This document shows, piece after piece, positions 33,509-40,944 of a stretch of DNA of 64,000 nucleotides (positions are counted from its first letter, which is position 1; the number at the start of each line of letters is the position of its first letter). The notes beneath the pieces were generated by a model. That model was not told where the DNA came from. It searched no databases and was given only the letters and a program-made list of their open reading frames with translations. Source of the DNA: Arthrobacter psychrochitiniphilus (GTDB lineage Bacteria > Actinomycetota > Actinomycetes > Actinomycetales > Micrococcaceae); assembly GCF_003185915.1 (NCBI RefSeq), contig NZ_QHLZ01000002.1:423844-487843 (forward strand). The letters run 5' to 3'. The position numbers and the translations under genes are program-made.

Positions 33509-34909
33509 ATGAAGTTCCCCCCATTCCGAGCTAAGGCCGCTAACCGCCCGAAAGACCGGCCTGCACTTGCCACCCGGCCCCCGATCTGGCTGGCGGCCAT
33601 GTCCGCAGCAGCACTTGCGCTCAGCGGCTGTACCCCCGCTGGCGCAGCACAGGAGTCTATTGTTGTTGCCATTGTGGCCAACCCGCAGATGAAGGATGCC
33701 GTCTCCCTACAGGATGACTTCAAGGCAAAACACCCCGGAGTAAACGTCAAATTCGTCACCCTGCCGGAAAATGAGGCCCGGGCCAAGATCACCGCATCCG
33801 TGGCCACCGGCGGTGGCGAATTCGACGTCGTCATGATCTCCAACTACGAGACCGAAATGTGGGCGGCAAACGGTTGGATTGACAATCTACAGCCCGCAGC
33901 CGATGCCACCGAAGGCTACGACACCGAGGACTTCATCCCCACAATAAAGGATGCCCTCAGCTACCAAGGTGATATGTACTCGGTGCCGTTTTACGGCGAG
34001 TCTTCCTTTGTTGTCTACCGCGAGGACTTGTTCAAGGAAGCCGGCATCACCATGCCGGAGCACCCCACCTGGGATGAGATCGGCGCCATCGCCCGCAAGT
34101 TGAACGACCCCACCAAGGACTTCGCCGGCATCTGCCTGCGCGGCCTGGCCGGTTGGGGCGAGGTCATGGCCCCGCTAGACACCGTCATCAACACCTATGG
34201 CGGCCAGTGGTTCGACACGGACTGGAACGCGAAGCTGGACTCTCCCGAGGTCAAGGCTGCCGTCACAGATTACGTTGACCTGCTGCACGACGCCGGCCAG
34301 CCGGGAGCCGCAACCAGCGGCTACGGCGACTGCATCACCCGCTACAGTCAGGGTAAGGCGGCCATGTGGTACGACGCCACGGCCATGGTCTCCAGCATTG
34401 AGGACCCGTCGTCGTCGTTGGTTGCCGGGAAGTCAAAGTATGCTCCGGCACCCGTGGAAAAGACAGAGGATGCCGGCTGGCTGTACAGCTGGTCGCTGGC
34501 CATCCCCTCCACCAGCAAGCACAAGGACGCCGCCTGGGACTTCATTTCCTGGATGACTAACAAGGACTACATCAAGCTAGTAGGCAATGAGATTGGCTGG
34601 GAGCGGGTGCCGCCCGGCAGCCGCCAGTCAACCTATGAGATCCCCGAATACGCCGCTGTCGCCAAGGCCTACGCCAAGCCGACACTTGACGCCATGTACG
34701 GCGCCAAGCAGGCCACCTCCATGGTCAACCCCGTCCCTTACCCGGGCCTGCAATTTGTGGGAATCCCGGAATTCCAGGACCTGGGCACCCGGGTCAGCCA
34801 GCAAATCTCGGCCGCCATTGCCGGCCAAAAATCCGTTGATGAGGCACTCAAACAGGCCCAGCAGTATGCCGAACCCGTTGCCAAGTCCTACCAAGAAGGA
34901 GGCAAGTGA
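33509..34909 (+). CDS. Polyol ABC transporter substrate-binding lipoprotein (SmoE-like)
   Basis: 466 residues. A long basic N-terminus is followed by a lipoprotein signal, LAAMSAAALALSGC (lipobox LSGC), and a family-1 extracellular solute-binding domain: VVAIVANPQMKDAVSLQDDFKAKHPGVNVKFVTLPENEARAKI, FDVVMISNYETEMWAANGWIDNL, SYQGDMYSVPFYGESSFVVYREDLFKEAGI. These motifs match sorbitol/mannitol binding proteins of the SmoE/MtlE type. It captures the polyol outside the membrane. The stop codon overlaps the GTGATG at the first permease, and an AGGAGG for that gene lies inside this reading frame. Confidence 0.9.
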   Translation: MKFPPFRAKAANRPKDRPALATRPPIWLAAMSAAALALSGCTPAGAAQESIVVAIVANPQMKDAVSLQDDFKAKHPGVNVKFVTLPENEARAKITASVATGGGEFDVVMISNYETEMWAANGWIDNLQPAADATEGYDTEDFIPTIKDALSYQGDMYSVPFYGESSFVVYREDLFKEAGITMPEHPTWDEIGAIARKLNDPTKDFAGICLRGLAGWGEVMAPLDTVINTYGGQWFDTDWNAKLDSPEVKAAVTDYVDLLHDAGQPGAATSGYGDCITRYSQGKAAMWYDATAMVSSIEDPSSSLVAGKSKYAPAPVEKTEDAGWLYSWSLAIPSTSKHKDAAWDFISWMTNKDYIKLVGNEIGWERVPPGSRQSTYEIPEYAAVAKAYAKPTLDAMYGAKQATSMVNPVPYPGLQFVGIPEFQDLGTRVSQQISAAIAGQKSVDEALKQAQQYAEPVAKSYQEGGK

Positions 34910-35874
34910 TGGCGAACACGCTGGTTGACCAACACAACCTCAAACAACACGCCCGCCAGAGCGCCAAGAATGCCAAGGCCCCCCAGCAGGGCCCCGGCAT
35001 CTCCAAGGCCGAAGGCTGGCGCCGCCGCGGCCCGCTGCTGCCAGCGCTGATCTTCACCATCGTCATCACTCAACTACCCTTCCTCGTTACCATTTGGTAC
35101 TCACTGCGCAACTGGAACCTGTTGCGCCCCGACGGCAACCAGTTCATCGGCCTGACGAACTATGTGGACATCTTCATGGATTCCACGTTCCGCAGCTCTG
35201 CACTGAACAGCATCCTCATAACCTTGGGCTGTGTCTTCTTCGCCATGGTTTTGGGCATCATCTTCGCCCTCCTTCTGGACCGCAAATTCCGCGGCCAGGG
35301 AGTGGTGCGCACCATGCTGATCACCCCGTTTTTGATCATGCCGGTTGCAGGTGCCACGCTGTGGAGCATCTCCATGCTGAACCCCAGCTTCGGTCTGGTG
35401 AACTGGGTCATCTCCCTGGTGGGCATCCCGCCCGTCGATTGGACGGCGTCGCACCCTATTGTCTCCATCCTCATGGCGCTGGTCTGGCAGTGGACCCCAT
35501 TCACCATGCTGCTGGTACTGGCCGGGCTGCAGTCCCAACCCAAGGATGTGCTTGAGGCGGCCCAGATCGACGGCGCCGGCTGGACGAAGACGTTCATCTG
35601 GGTCACCCTGCCCCAACTGCGCCGCTACATTGAACTCGGTGTGCTGTTGGGCACCATTTACGTGGTCAACACCTTCGACCAGATCTACCTCATGACGGCC
35701 GGCGGGCCCGGCACTGCCAGCGCCAACCTGCCGTTCTACATCTACCAGCGGGCCTTCCTAGGCTTCGACATTGGCCAGGCCGCAGCAATGGGCGTGGTGG
35801 TTGTCATTGCCACCATCATCATCGCCACGTTCGCCCTCCGCCTGATCTTCCGCAGCTTTGACGCAAAGGACTAA
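34909..35874 (+). CDS. Polyol ABC transporter permease 1 (MalF/SmoF-like)
   Basis: 321 residues from the ATG at 34909, six bases after AGGAGG. A soluble N-terminus of about 45 residues precedes six hydrophobic segments. The cytoplasmic EAA loop reads QPKDVLEAAQIDGAGWTKTFIWVTLPQLRRYIELGV, the contact site for an ATPase. With the next permease it forms the channel for the polyol delivered by the upstream lipoprotein. It overlaps the binding-protein gene and is followed after 3 bp by the second permease, so the operon is tightly coupled. No ATPase gene occurs here; a shared MsmK/UgpC-type ATPase elsewhere is expected. Confidence 0.93.
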   Translation: MANTLVDQHNLKQHARQSAKNAKAPQQGPGISKAEGWRRRGPLLPALIFTIVITQLPFLVTIWYSLRNWNLLRPDGNQFIGLTNYVDIFMDSTFRSSALNSILITLGCVFFAMVLGIIFALLLDRKFRGQGVVRTMLITPFLIMPVAGATLWSISMLNPSFGLVNWVISLVGIPPVDWTASHPIVSILMALVWQWTPFTMLLVLAGLQSQPKDVLEAAQIDGAGWTKTFIWVTLPQLRRYIELGVLLGTIYVVNTFDQIYLMTAGGPGTASANLPFYIYQRAFLGFDIGQAAAMGVVVVIATIIIATFALRLIFRSFDAKD

Positions 35875-35877
35875 GCC

Positions 35878-36762
35878 GTGACTACCACCCTCACACCATC
35901 CACTCTTCCCCCGGCCGTCAAGTCCGCTGAGCGCAAGTCCCGTGAAGCACGACGGCGTTTCTCAGGTTCCGCTCTCACCACCCTCACGTGGCTGCTCGCC
36001 TTTGTATTCTTCGCCCCTGTGATCTGGCTGGTCATGACGGCGTTCAAGCCGGAATCGGCCGCCGCGTCCAATCCGCCGGTGTTCTTCTTTGTCCCCACCT
36101 TTGAGCAGTTTGAGGCCGTGCTAGCCAACGGTGCAGGCACGTATTTCCTCAACTCGCTCATTGCCACGGGCGTCTCCACCATCTTGGTGATTGTGCTGGC
36201 CGTACCAGCCGCCTATGCGGTGAGCATCCGGCCTGTGAAGAAGACCTCCGATGTGCTGTTCTTCTTCATCTCCACGAAGATGCTGCCCGTGGTGGCCGTC
36301 ATCATGCCCATCTATGTCATTGCGGGGCAGCTGAAGGTCCTGGACAACATTTGGACACTCGTGGTGCTGTACACGGCCATGAACCTGCCCATCGCGGTGT
36401 GGATGATGCGTTCCTTCTTCCAGGAAGTTCCTGCAGAAGTTCTGGAGGCTGCCTCCATGGATGGAGCGGGCCTGATCAAAACCTTGCGCACCATCCTGAT
36501 GCCGATGGTCACTCCCGGGTTGGCTGCCACAGCTTTGATCTGCGTGATCTTCGCGTGGAATGAGTTCTTCTTCGCACTGAACCTCACGGCCGCTAATGCC
36601 TCCACCGTGCCGGTTTTCTTGGTCTCGCAAATGACCAGCGAGGGCTTGTTCCTGGCCAAGCTATCCGCCGCATCCGTACTGGCGTCGCTGCCTGTGGTCA
36701 TTGCCGGCTGGATCGCCCAGAAGCAACTTGTTCGCGGACTATCCATGGGTGCGGTGAAATAA
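35878..36762 (+). CDS. Polyol ABC transporter permease 2 (MalG/SmoG-like)
   Basis: 294 residues from a GTG start 3 bp after the first permease. Six hydrophobic segments; the EAA loop is VPAEVLEAASMDGAGLIKTLRTILMPMVTPGLAATALICVIFAWNEFFFALNLT, the MalG-type motif with the following F-x-W-N-E-F-x-F-A-L segment that is common in polyol permeases. It is the partner of the preceding permease in the inner membrane. Four bases separate its stop from the polyol dehydrogenase gene. Confidence 0.93.
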   Translation: MTTTLTPSTLPPAVKSAERKSREARRRFSGSALTTLTWLLAFVFFAPVIWLVMTAFKPESAAASNPPVFFFVPTFEQFEAVLANGAGTYFLNSLIATGVSTILVIVLAVPAAYAVSIRPVKKTSDVLFFFISTKMLPVVAVIMPIYVIAGQLKVLDNIWTLVVLYTAMNLPIAVWMMRSFFQEVPAEVLEAASMDGAGLIKTLRTILMPMVTPGLAATALICVIFAWNEFFFALNLTAANASTVPVFLVSQMTSEGLFLAKLSAASVLASLPVVIAGWIAQKQLVRGLSMGAVK

Positions 36763-36766
36763 GCAC

Positions 36767-37816
36767 ATGAATACTCAAGCAACAAACGTCCCAACACCGG
36801 CTGCCACGCTGCCGGAGTCCATGACCGCTTCCGTACTGGTCCGCCAGGGTGAGCTGCGCACAGAGCAGCGTCCGGTTCCCACTCCGGGTCCGGGCGAGGT
36901 CCTGGTACGGATCACCTCGGTGGGCGTGTGCGGCTCCGATACCCACTACTTCGCGGAGGGGCGGATTGGCTCCTTTATTGTCGATTCCCCGTTGGTGCTG
37001 GGTCATGAACCGGCCGGCGTCATAGCCTCTTTGGGCGCGGGCGTCAGCGACCGGTCCGTTGGTCAGCGCGTCTCGCTCGAGCCGGGCATCCCGGACCCGC
37101 TGTCTGAACAGTCACTGGCCGGTTGCTACAACCTAGATCCCGGCGTGCGGTTCTTTGCCACCCCACCCATTGACGGGGTGTTCTGCGAATATGCCATCCA
37201 CCCGGCCGCATTCTGCCACCCGGTTCCGGACTCGATCAGTGATGATGGCGCCGCCATGCTCGAACCCTTGAGCGTTGCTTTGGCGGCCCGGTCGGCAGGG
37301 AAGATCCAGATTGGGGATGCGGTCCTGGTCGCCGGAGCCGGACCCATCGGGTTGCTCATTTCCAAGGTGGCTCAGCTGGCCGGCGCCACCGTGACCCTGA
37401 GCGATGTGCGGGCCGAACGGCTGGCCGTGGCCGAAAAATACGGCGCCACGCATACGTTTACTGCTACCGATCCGCCGCCCGTGGTGCCCGAGTTTGATGT
37501 GTTCATTGACGCGAGCGGCGCCGAACGGGCCATTCTGAGTGGACTCGAACGGCTGGCTCCCCGCGGGCGCGCCGTCCTGGTGGGCATGGGGGCGGATACC
37601 GTTGCGTTGCCCGTGCCATTGCTACAAGGTCGCGAGCTCAGCATCACCGGCACGTTCCGTTATGCGAATACGTGGCCCACGGCCATTGCACTGGCAGCAT
37701 CCGGACAGGTGGATTTGGACGGGCTGGTCACCTCGGTGCACGGTCTCGACGATGTCCAGAGCGCACTTCTGGCAGGGTCCAACCTAGGAGCGTTGAAGGC
37801 CATGGTCCACCCCTAA
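36767..37816 (+). CDS. Zinc-dependent sorbitol/polyol dehydrogenase
   Basis: 349 residues. Medium-chain dehydrogenase of the sorbitol dehydrogenase branch: CGSDTHYFAEGRIGSFIVDSPLVLGHEPAGVI holds the catalytic zinc ligands Cys, His and Glu, and RFFATPPIDGVFCEYAIHPAAFCHPVPDSISDDGAAMLEPLSVALAA matches the SDH core. The structural-zinc loop (PDPLSEQSLAGCYNL) has lost most of the four cysteines, as in other SDH enzymes. NAD-binding motif: AGAGPIGLLISKVAQLAGA. It oxidises an imported polyol (sorbitol or xylitol to fructose or xylulose). It is the last gene of the importer operon and is followed by an unusual repeat array. Confidence 0.92.
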   Translation: MNTQATNVPTPAATLPESMTASVLVRQGELRTEQRPVPTPGPGEVLVRITSVGVCGSDTHYFAEGRIGSFIVDSPLVLGHEPAGVIASLGAGVSDRSVGQRVSLEPGIPDPLSEQSLAGCYNLDPGVRFFATPPIDGVFCEYAIHPAAFCHPVPDSISDDGAAMLEPLSVALAARSAGKIQIGDAVLVAGAGPIGLLISKVAQLAGATVTLSDVRAERLAVAEKYGATHTFTATDPPPVVPEFDVFIDASGAERAILSGLERLAPRGRAVLVGMGADTVALPVPLLQGRELSITGTFRYANTWPTAIALAASGQVDLDGLVTSVHGLDDVQSALLAGSNLGALKAMVHP

Positions 37817-37820
37817 CTCC

Positions 37821-37994
37821 AACGCTCTCGCAGCAATGGGGCGTTATTTACGAACGCTCTCGCAGCAATGGCGGGATTTTCGGCAACGCTGTCGCACCCA
37901 GCTGGGCAGAGTGCGATAGCGTCCGCGTTTTATCAACCAAAGGTGAGATAGCGTCTGCGTTTAGCCAACCAAAGGTGAGATAGCGTCTGCGTCA
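37821..37994. repeat. Inverted array of 32-bp-period repeats
   Basis: Three units begin with AACGCT(C/G)TCGCA at 37821, 37853 and 37885, each exactly 32 bp after the last. Three units in the opposite sense begin at GATAGCGT at 37915, 37947 and 37979, again with a 32-bp period. The central units are complementary (ACGCTGTCGCAC against GTGCGATAGCGT), so the whole can fold into a long hairpin. The array fills the gap between the polyol operon and the convergent MoaD/ThiS gene. There are no cas genes, and units are adjacent without unique spacers. Confidence 0.7.
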
Positions 37995-38279
37995 GCCTCC
38001 GGCCACAGACTGAATAATCATCAGCTCCTGGCCGGCGGCGATCTGTGTTTCCAGCCCGTCCAGCCGCCGTACCTCATCGCCGTCGAGGTAGATGTTCACA
38101 TAGCGGCGCAGCTTTCCCGTCTCATCGCGCACCCTGCGGCCAAATACGGGGAACTCACCGGCAACTGCATCGAGCAGCTCCGACAGCGGCGCCCCCGCTC
38201 CCACCTCCAGACGGAGTTCGGCACTTCCGCCCACGAGCGGCTGGAGCAGGGTTGGCACCAAGATCCTCACCTCACCCAT
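37992..38279 (-). CDS. MoaD/ThiS-family ubiquitin-like protein
   Basis: 95 residues. Beta-grasp fold: MGEVRILVPTLLQPLVGGSAELRLEVGAGAPLSELLDAVAGEFPVFGRRVRDETGKLRRYVNIYLDGDEVRRLDGLETQIAAGQELMIIQSVAGG. It ends in the Gly-Gly tail needed for adenylation and thiocarboxylate formation. The Y-V-N-I-[YF]-L-D-G-x-x-[IV]-R motif is the form seen in small archaeal-modifier-like and cysteine-synthesis (CysO) carriers. It lies 12 bp after a BNR-repeat protein gene in the same operon, a pairing common in actinobacteria; no moa or thi genes are adjacent. It may carry sulfur or act as a modifier; which one is unknown. Confidence 0.85.
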   Translation of the reverse strand: MGEVRILVPTLLQPLVGGSAELRLEVGAGAPLSELLDAVAGEFPVFGRRVRDETGKLRRYVNIYLDGDEVRRLDGLETQIAAGQELMIIQSVAGG

Positions 38280-38291
38280 GTGCCGTCACGC

Positions 38292-39416
38292 TCATAGTTC
38301 AATGCCGGCGGCACGGACACACAAAACATCCGGCAACTGCCGCAGGACCGGAACAAAGGACTCACCCTCATCAGCACTGGCGTACACAGTCCCGCCGCGG
38401 GTGCCGAAGAACAACCCAACCGGGCTGGCAGCGTCTACGGCCGCAGCATCCCGGAGCACCACGTTGCACTCCGGCTCCAGGAGTCCGTCAGTAAAAGATG
38501 TCCACGACGCCCCGCCGTCGTCCGTCCTGTGCACAGCAAGTTTCCCTTCCGGGGGAATGCGCTCAGCGTCGGCCTTGATGGGGATGACCCAGGCGGTGTC
38601 TGAACGGTGGGGGTGGGTGAGGATGGTGAAGCCAAAATCTGCGGGCAGCCCCTGGGCAATGTTGTCCCAGCTGTCGCCGTTATTGGCGCTACGGTAGACA
38701 CCTCCGTGGTTTTGCGCGAACAATACCTCAGGCTGGTTGGAATCCCGGGCAATTTTGTGCACGCATTGACCGAACTCCGGTGTATCTACCGGCATGAAAC
38801 TGGCACCGATTCCGTTGTTCCGGGGCTGCCAGGACGCACCGCCATCGGTGCTGCGGTACACGCCACCGGTGCTCATGGCGACGTGGATGGTGGTGGGATC
38901 CGCGGGGCTTGGCAGGACCGTATGCGCCGCCGCTCCCCCGTATCCGGCGCCCCATTCGGTCCGGTGAGGATGATCCCAGAGACCGCGGTTGAGCTCAAAA
39001 TGTTCGCCATTGTCTGTGGACTTCCACACGGAAATGGGTTCGCAGCCGGCCCAGACAACACCGGGACGGTCCGCGGAATCGGGCTGGATCTGCCACACCC
39101 GTTCCAGCGCACTTCCCGTGTCCGGGGGAAAGGTGATGGCTCCGCGCTCAGGTTCATCCCACGTGGCTCCAAGATCATCCGAGTGCGCAACGGTAGGACC
39201 CCAGTGTTCACTGCGCAGCCCCACCAGAATGCGGGTGCGGCCCTCGCGAGTGTCGATGGCGATACTCGGGATTTCCGCCATGAGGAAGTGTGGGCCAGTG
39301 AAGACGTAATTCTGACGGTCGGAGCTTGTCCCCAACCACAGTCCCTTCTTTGTTCCCACCGCCAACAGATGGGTGGTTCCAGAATGCTCGGTCTGTGCTC
39401 CTGCACTATTTTTCAT
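38292..39416 (-). CDS. BNR/sialidase-like beta-propeller protein
   Basis: 374 residues with no signal peptide or membrane segment. Repeated BNR/Asp-box motifs are visible: SDDLGATWDE, STDNGEHFEL, STDGGASWQP, SANNGDSWDN, TDDGGASWTS and SADEGESFVP, spaced as blades of a six- or seven-bladed propeller. The N-terminus reads HLLAVGTKKGLWLGTS. It resembles exo-alpha-sialidase-fold or YCF48-like proteins, but I do not see the sialidase catalytic Arg-Ile-Pro motif, so enzymatic activity is doubtful and it is probably cytosolic. It forms an operon with the MoaD/ThiS-like gene; the link suggests a role with a sulfur carrier or protein modifier, but this is inference. Confidence 0.85.
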   Translation of the reverse strand: MKNSAGAQTEHSGTTHLLAVGTKKGLWLGTSSDRQNYVFTGPHFLMAEIPSIAIDTREGRTRILVGLRSEHWGPTVAHSDDLGATWDEPERGAITFPPDTGSALERVWQIQPDSADRPGVVWAGCEPISVWKSTDNGEHFELNRGLWDHPHRTEWGAGYGGAAAHTVLPSPADPTTIHVAMSTGGVYRSTDGGASWQPRNNGIGASFMPVDTPEFGQCVHKIARDSNQPEVLFAQNHGGVYRSANNGDSWDNIAQGLPADFGFTILTHPHRSDTAWVIPIKADAERIPPEGKLAVHRTDDGGASWTSFTDGLLEPECNVVLRDAAAVDAASPVGLFFGTRGGTVYASADEGESFVPVLRQLPDVLCVRAAGIEL

Positions 39417-39532
39417 GGGTTAAATTCGATCACTGGAGCCCCGGCGCGGCAATGGGTTCCCACCGGTAACTTATGAACCGCCCACCGTGGCCCCTAGCTG
39501 ACAGCCACAAATCTGGAATCGACAGTGGGTAC

Positions 39533-40161
39533 ATGCGCTCAACTACTGCCAATCCAACGAGAAAGCCGGCACCGAAGTCGCTGGTGCTGGCTATCTGCTG
39601 CCTGAGCCTTCTGATTGTGTCCATGGATGCCACGATCGTCAACGTTGCCCTGCCCACGATTGGGCGGGAATTCGAAACGTCGGTGTCGGGGCTGCAAGGG
39701 ACGGTTGACGCATACTTGCTGGCGCTTGCCGGTTTTCCCATGGTGTCCGGTTCCGTGGCAGACAGGTTCGACAGGCGGCGAATTTTTCAGCTGGGGCTTC
39801 TCGCTTTCAGCCTCGGTTCACTGCTGTGCAGCCTGGCCCGTCCATTGGATTTTTGATCTTTGCCCGGGCCATTGGTACGTGGGGAGCCGTGGTGGGTGTG
39901 TCCATGGGTTTCGGCCCTCTCGTAGGCGGCTTCCTGACCCAATCTGTTGGTTGGCGGTCCGTGTTCGTGATTAACATCCCCATTGGCGTGGCTGCGATTG
40001 TGCTCACCGCCCTGTTTGTGCCGGAGTCCCGGGCGGCCAAGGCCCGCAGCTTTGACCCGCTCGGCCTGGCCATTGCTGCCTTGGGCATCGCGTCCACAAC
40101 GTCATGGGCCCGGGCCAGCACGGCACGCATCAGCCACCTGCTCGAGGAACCTACCCCCTGA
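39533..40161 (+). pseudogene. Decayed DHA2-type (EmrB/QacA) MFS exporter remnant
   Basis: From the ATG at 39533 the frame encodes the N-terminal helices of a DHA2 exporter (VLAICCLSLLIVSMDATIVNVALPTIGREF...VSGSVADRFDRRRIFQLGL) and stops at 39856. The homology continues in another frame from about 39835 (GFLIFARAIGTWGAVVGVSMGFGPLVGGFLTQSVGWRSVFVINIPIGVAAIVLTALFVPESRA) to 40161. A missing C in GGCCCG would restore the frame, but about 40-45 residues (helix 4 region) are also absent between FLIF and ARAIG, and everything after helix 6 is gone. Intact relatives have about 460-520 residues. It is clearly non-functional. Confidence 0.85.
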
Positions 40162-40216
40162 CAGTCTGCGTCCTGACTGCCTTCGTCTTGTCCGCCCGGT
40201 GGGCAGCGCGCCCGCT

Positions 40217-40261
40217 CCCCACATCCGCGCCCGGTCTACCGGGCGCGGAAACGGGGGGCGG
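40217..40261. repeat. Dispersed palindromic repeat, copy 2
   Basis: Second copy of the 45-bp element at 30916-30960. Here the inner part is a near-perfect hairpin: TCCGCGCCCGGT at 40224-40235 pairs with 40238-40249 around a 2-base gap. It lies just after the decayed MFS gene and upstream of the csoR promoter. Confidence 0.7.
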
Positions 40262-40313
40262 TAGCGCCGACCCACCGGCACACCCCCGAGCGCCGGGCGT
40301 GACGTTCAACGCA

Positions 40314-40356
40314 TACCCCCTAGGGGTACTTGACGTATACCCTATGGGGGTATAAA
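40314..40356 (+). promoter_or_regulatory. csoR-copZ-copA promoter with twin CsoR-like palindromes
   Basis: TACCCCCTAGGGGTA at 40314-40328 and TATACCCTATGGGGGTATA at 40336-40354 are G/C-tract palindromes of the CsoR operator type. TTGACG at 40330-40335 is a -35 element lying between them, and TATAAA at 40351-40356 a -10, 15 bases apart. The -10 ends 8 bases before the csoR ATG, so the transcript is leaderless or nearly so. The second palindrome covers the spacer and -10, which explains repression without copper. Confidence 0.8.
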
Positions 40357-40364
40357 TTCGGAAT

Positions 40365-40679
40365 ATGAGCACAGAAGATCACAGCTACGGTTACACCGAG
40401 GAAAAACAGGCGTACCTTCGCCGACTCAAACGTGCCGAAGGACAGGTGCGCGGCATCGCCCGGATGATTGAGGAGGACAAGTACTGCATCGACATCCTCA
40501 CCCAGATGGCCGCCGTCAACAAGGCCCTCCACGCCGTCAGTATCGGCCTACTGGAAGACCACATTGCGCACTGCGTGGTCAACGCCGCCCATGAATCCGC
40601 AGAAACAGGAAACCCGGAGATCGTCTCCGACAAGGTTTCCGAAGCCACCGCCGCCATTTCCCGCCTACTCAGGAGCTAG
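40365..40679 (+). CDS. csoR: Copper-sensing transcriptional repressor CsoR
   Basis: 104 residues, all-helical DUF156/CsoR family. The Cu(I) ligands Cys41 (DKYCIDIL), His66 and Cys70 (EDHIAHCV) keep the C-x24-H-x3-C spacing of Mycobacterium tuberculosis CsoR (Cys36, His61, Cys65). The basic stretch YLRRLKRAEGQVRGI is the DNA-binding helix 1. It represses its own operon and is released when it binds Cu(I). It is the first gene of csoR-copZ-copA, 4 bp ahead of copZ, behind twin palindromes. Confidence 0.96.
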   Translation: MSTEDHSYGYTEEKQAYLRRLKRAEGQVRGIARMIEEDKYCIDILTQMAAVNKALHAVSIGLLEDHIAHCVVNAAHESAETGNPEIVSDKVSEATAAISRLLRS

Positions 40680-40683
40680 CCAC

Positions 40684-40920
40684 ATGAGCAACAGCAGCCA
40701 CACCACCACCATCAACGTTTCAGGCATGACCTGCGGGCACTGCGTCAGCTCCGTCACCGAGGAACTCACCAGCCTCAAGGGCGTGGAAAACGTCTCCGTC
40801 GAGCTCAATAAGGGCGGCATTTCCGAAGTCACCATCACCTCCACGCTCACTCTTGAGCCCAGCGAAATCAGCGAGGCCGTTGCCGAGGCCGGCTACCTCG
40901 TCGTCGCCAACAACGCCTAA
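40684..40920 (+). CDS. copZ: Copper chaperone CopZ (heavy-metal-associated domain)
   Basis: 78 residues forming one HMA ferredoxin-like domain with the metal motif GMTCGHC at residues 14-20 and the typical VxSVEL...GG...V..D/E core. It carries Cu(I) in the cytosol to the N-terminal domain of CopA or to CsoR. It is 4 bp after csoR and 24 bp before copA, with an AAGGAG ahead of the latter, so all three are co-transcribed. Confidence 0.95.
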   Translation: MSNSSHTTTINVSGMTCGHCVSSVTEELTSLKGVENVSVELNKGGISEVTITSTLTLEPSEISEAVAEAGYLVVANNA

Positions 40921-40944
40921 CCCACCAACTCCTTAAGGAGCGCC

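Noticed and set aside
37821..37994. CRISPR array
   Set aside because: The 32-bp units abut directly, with no unique spacers, the two halves are inverted, and no cas genes occur in the window.
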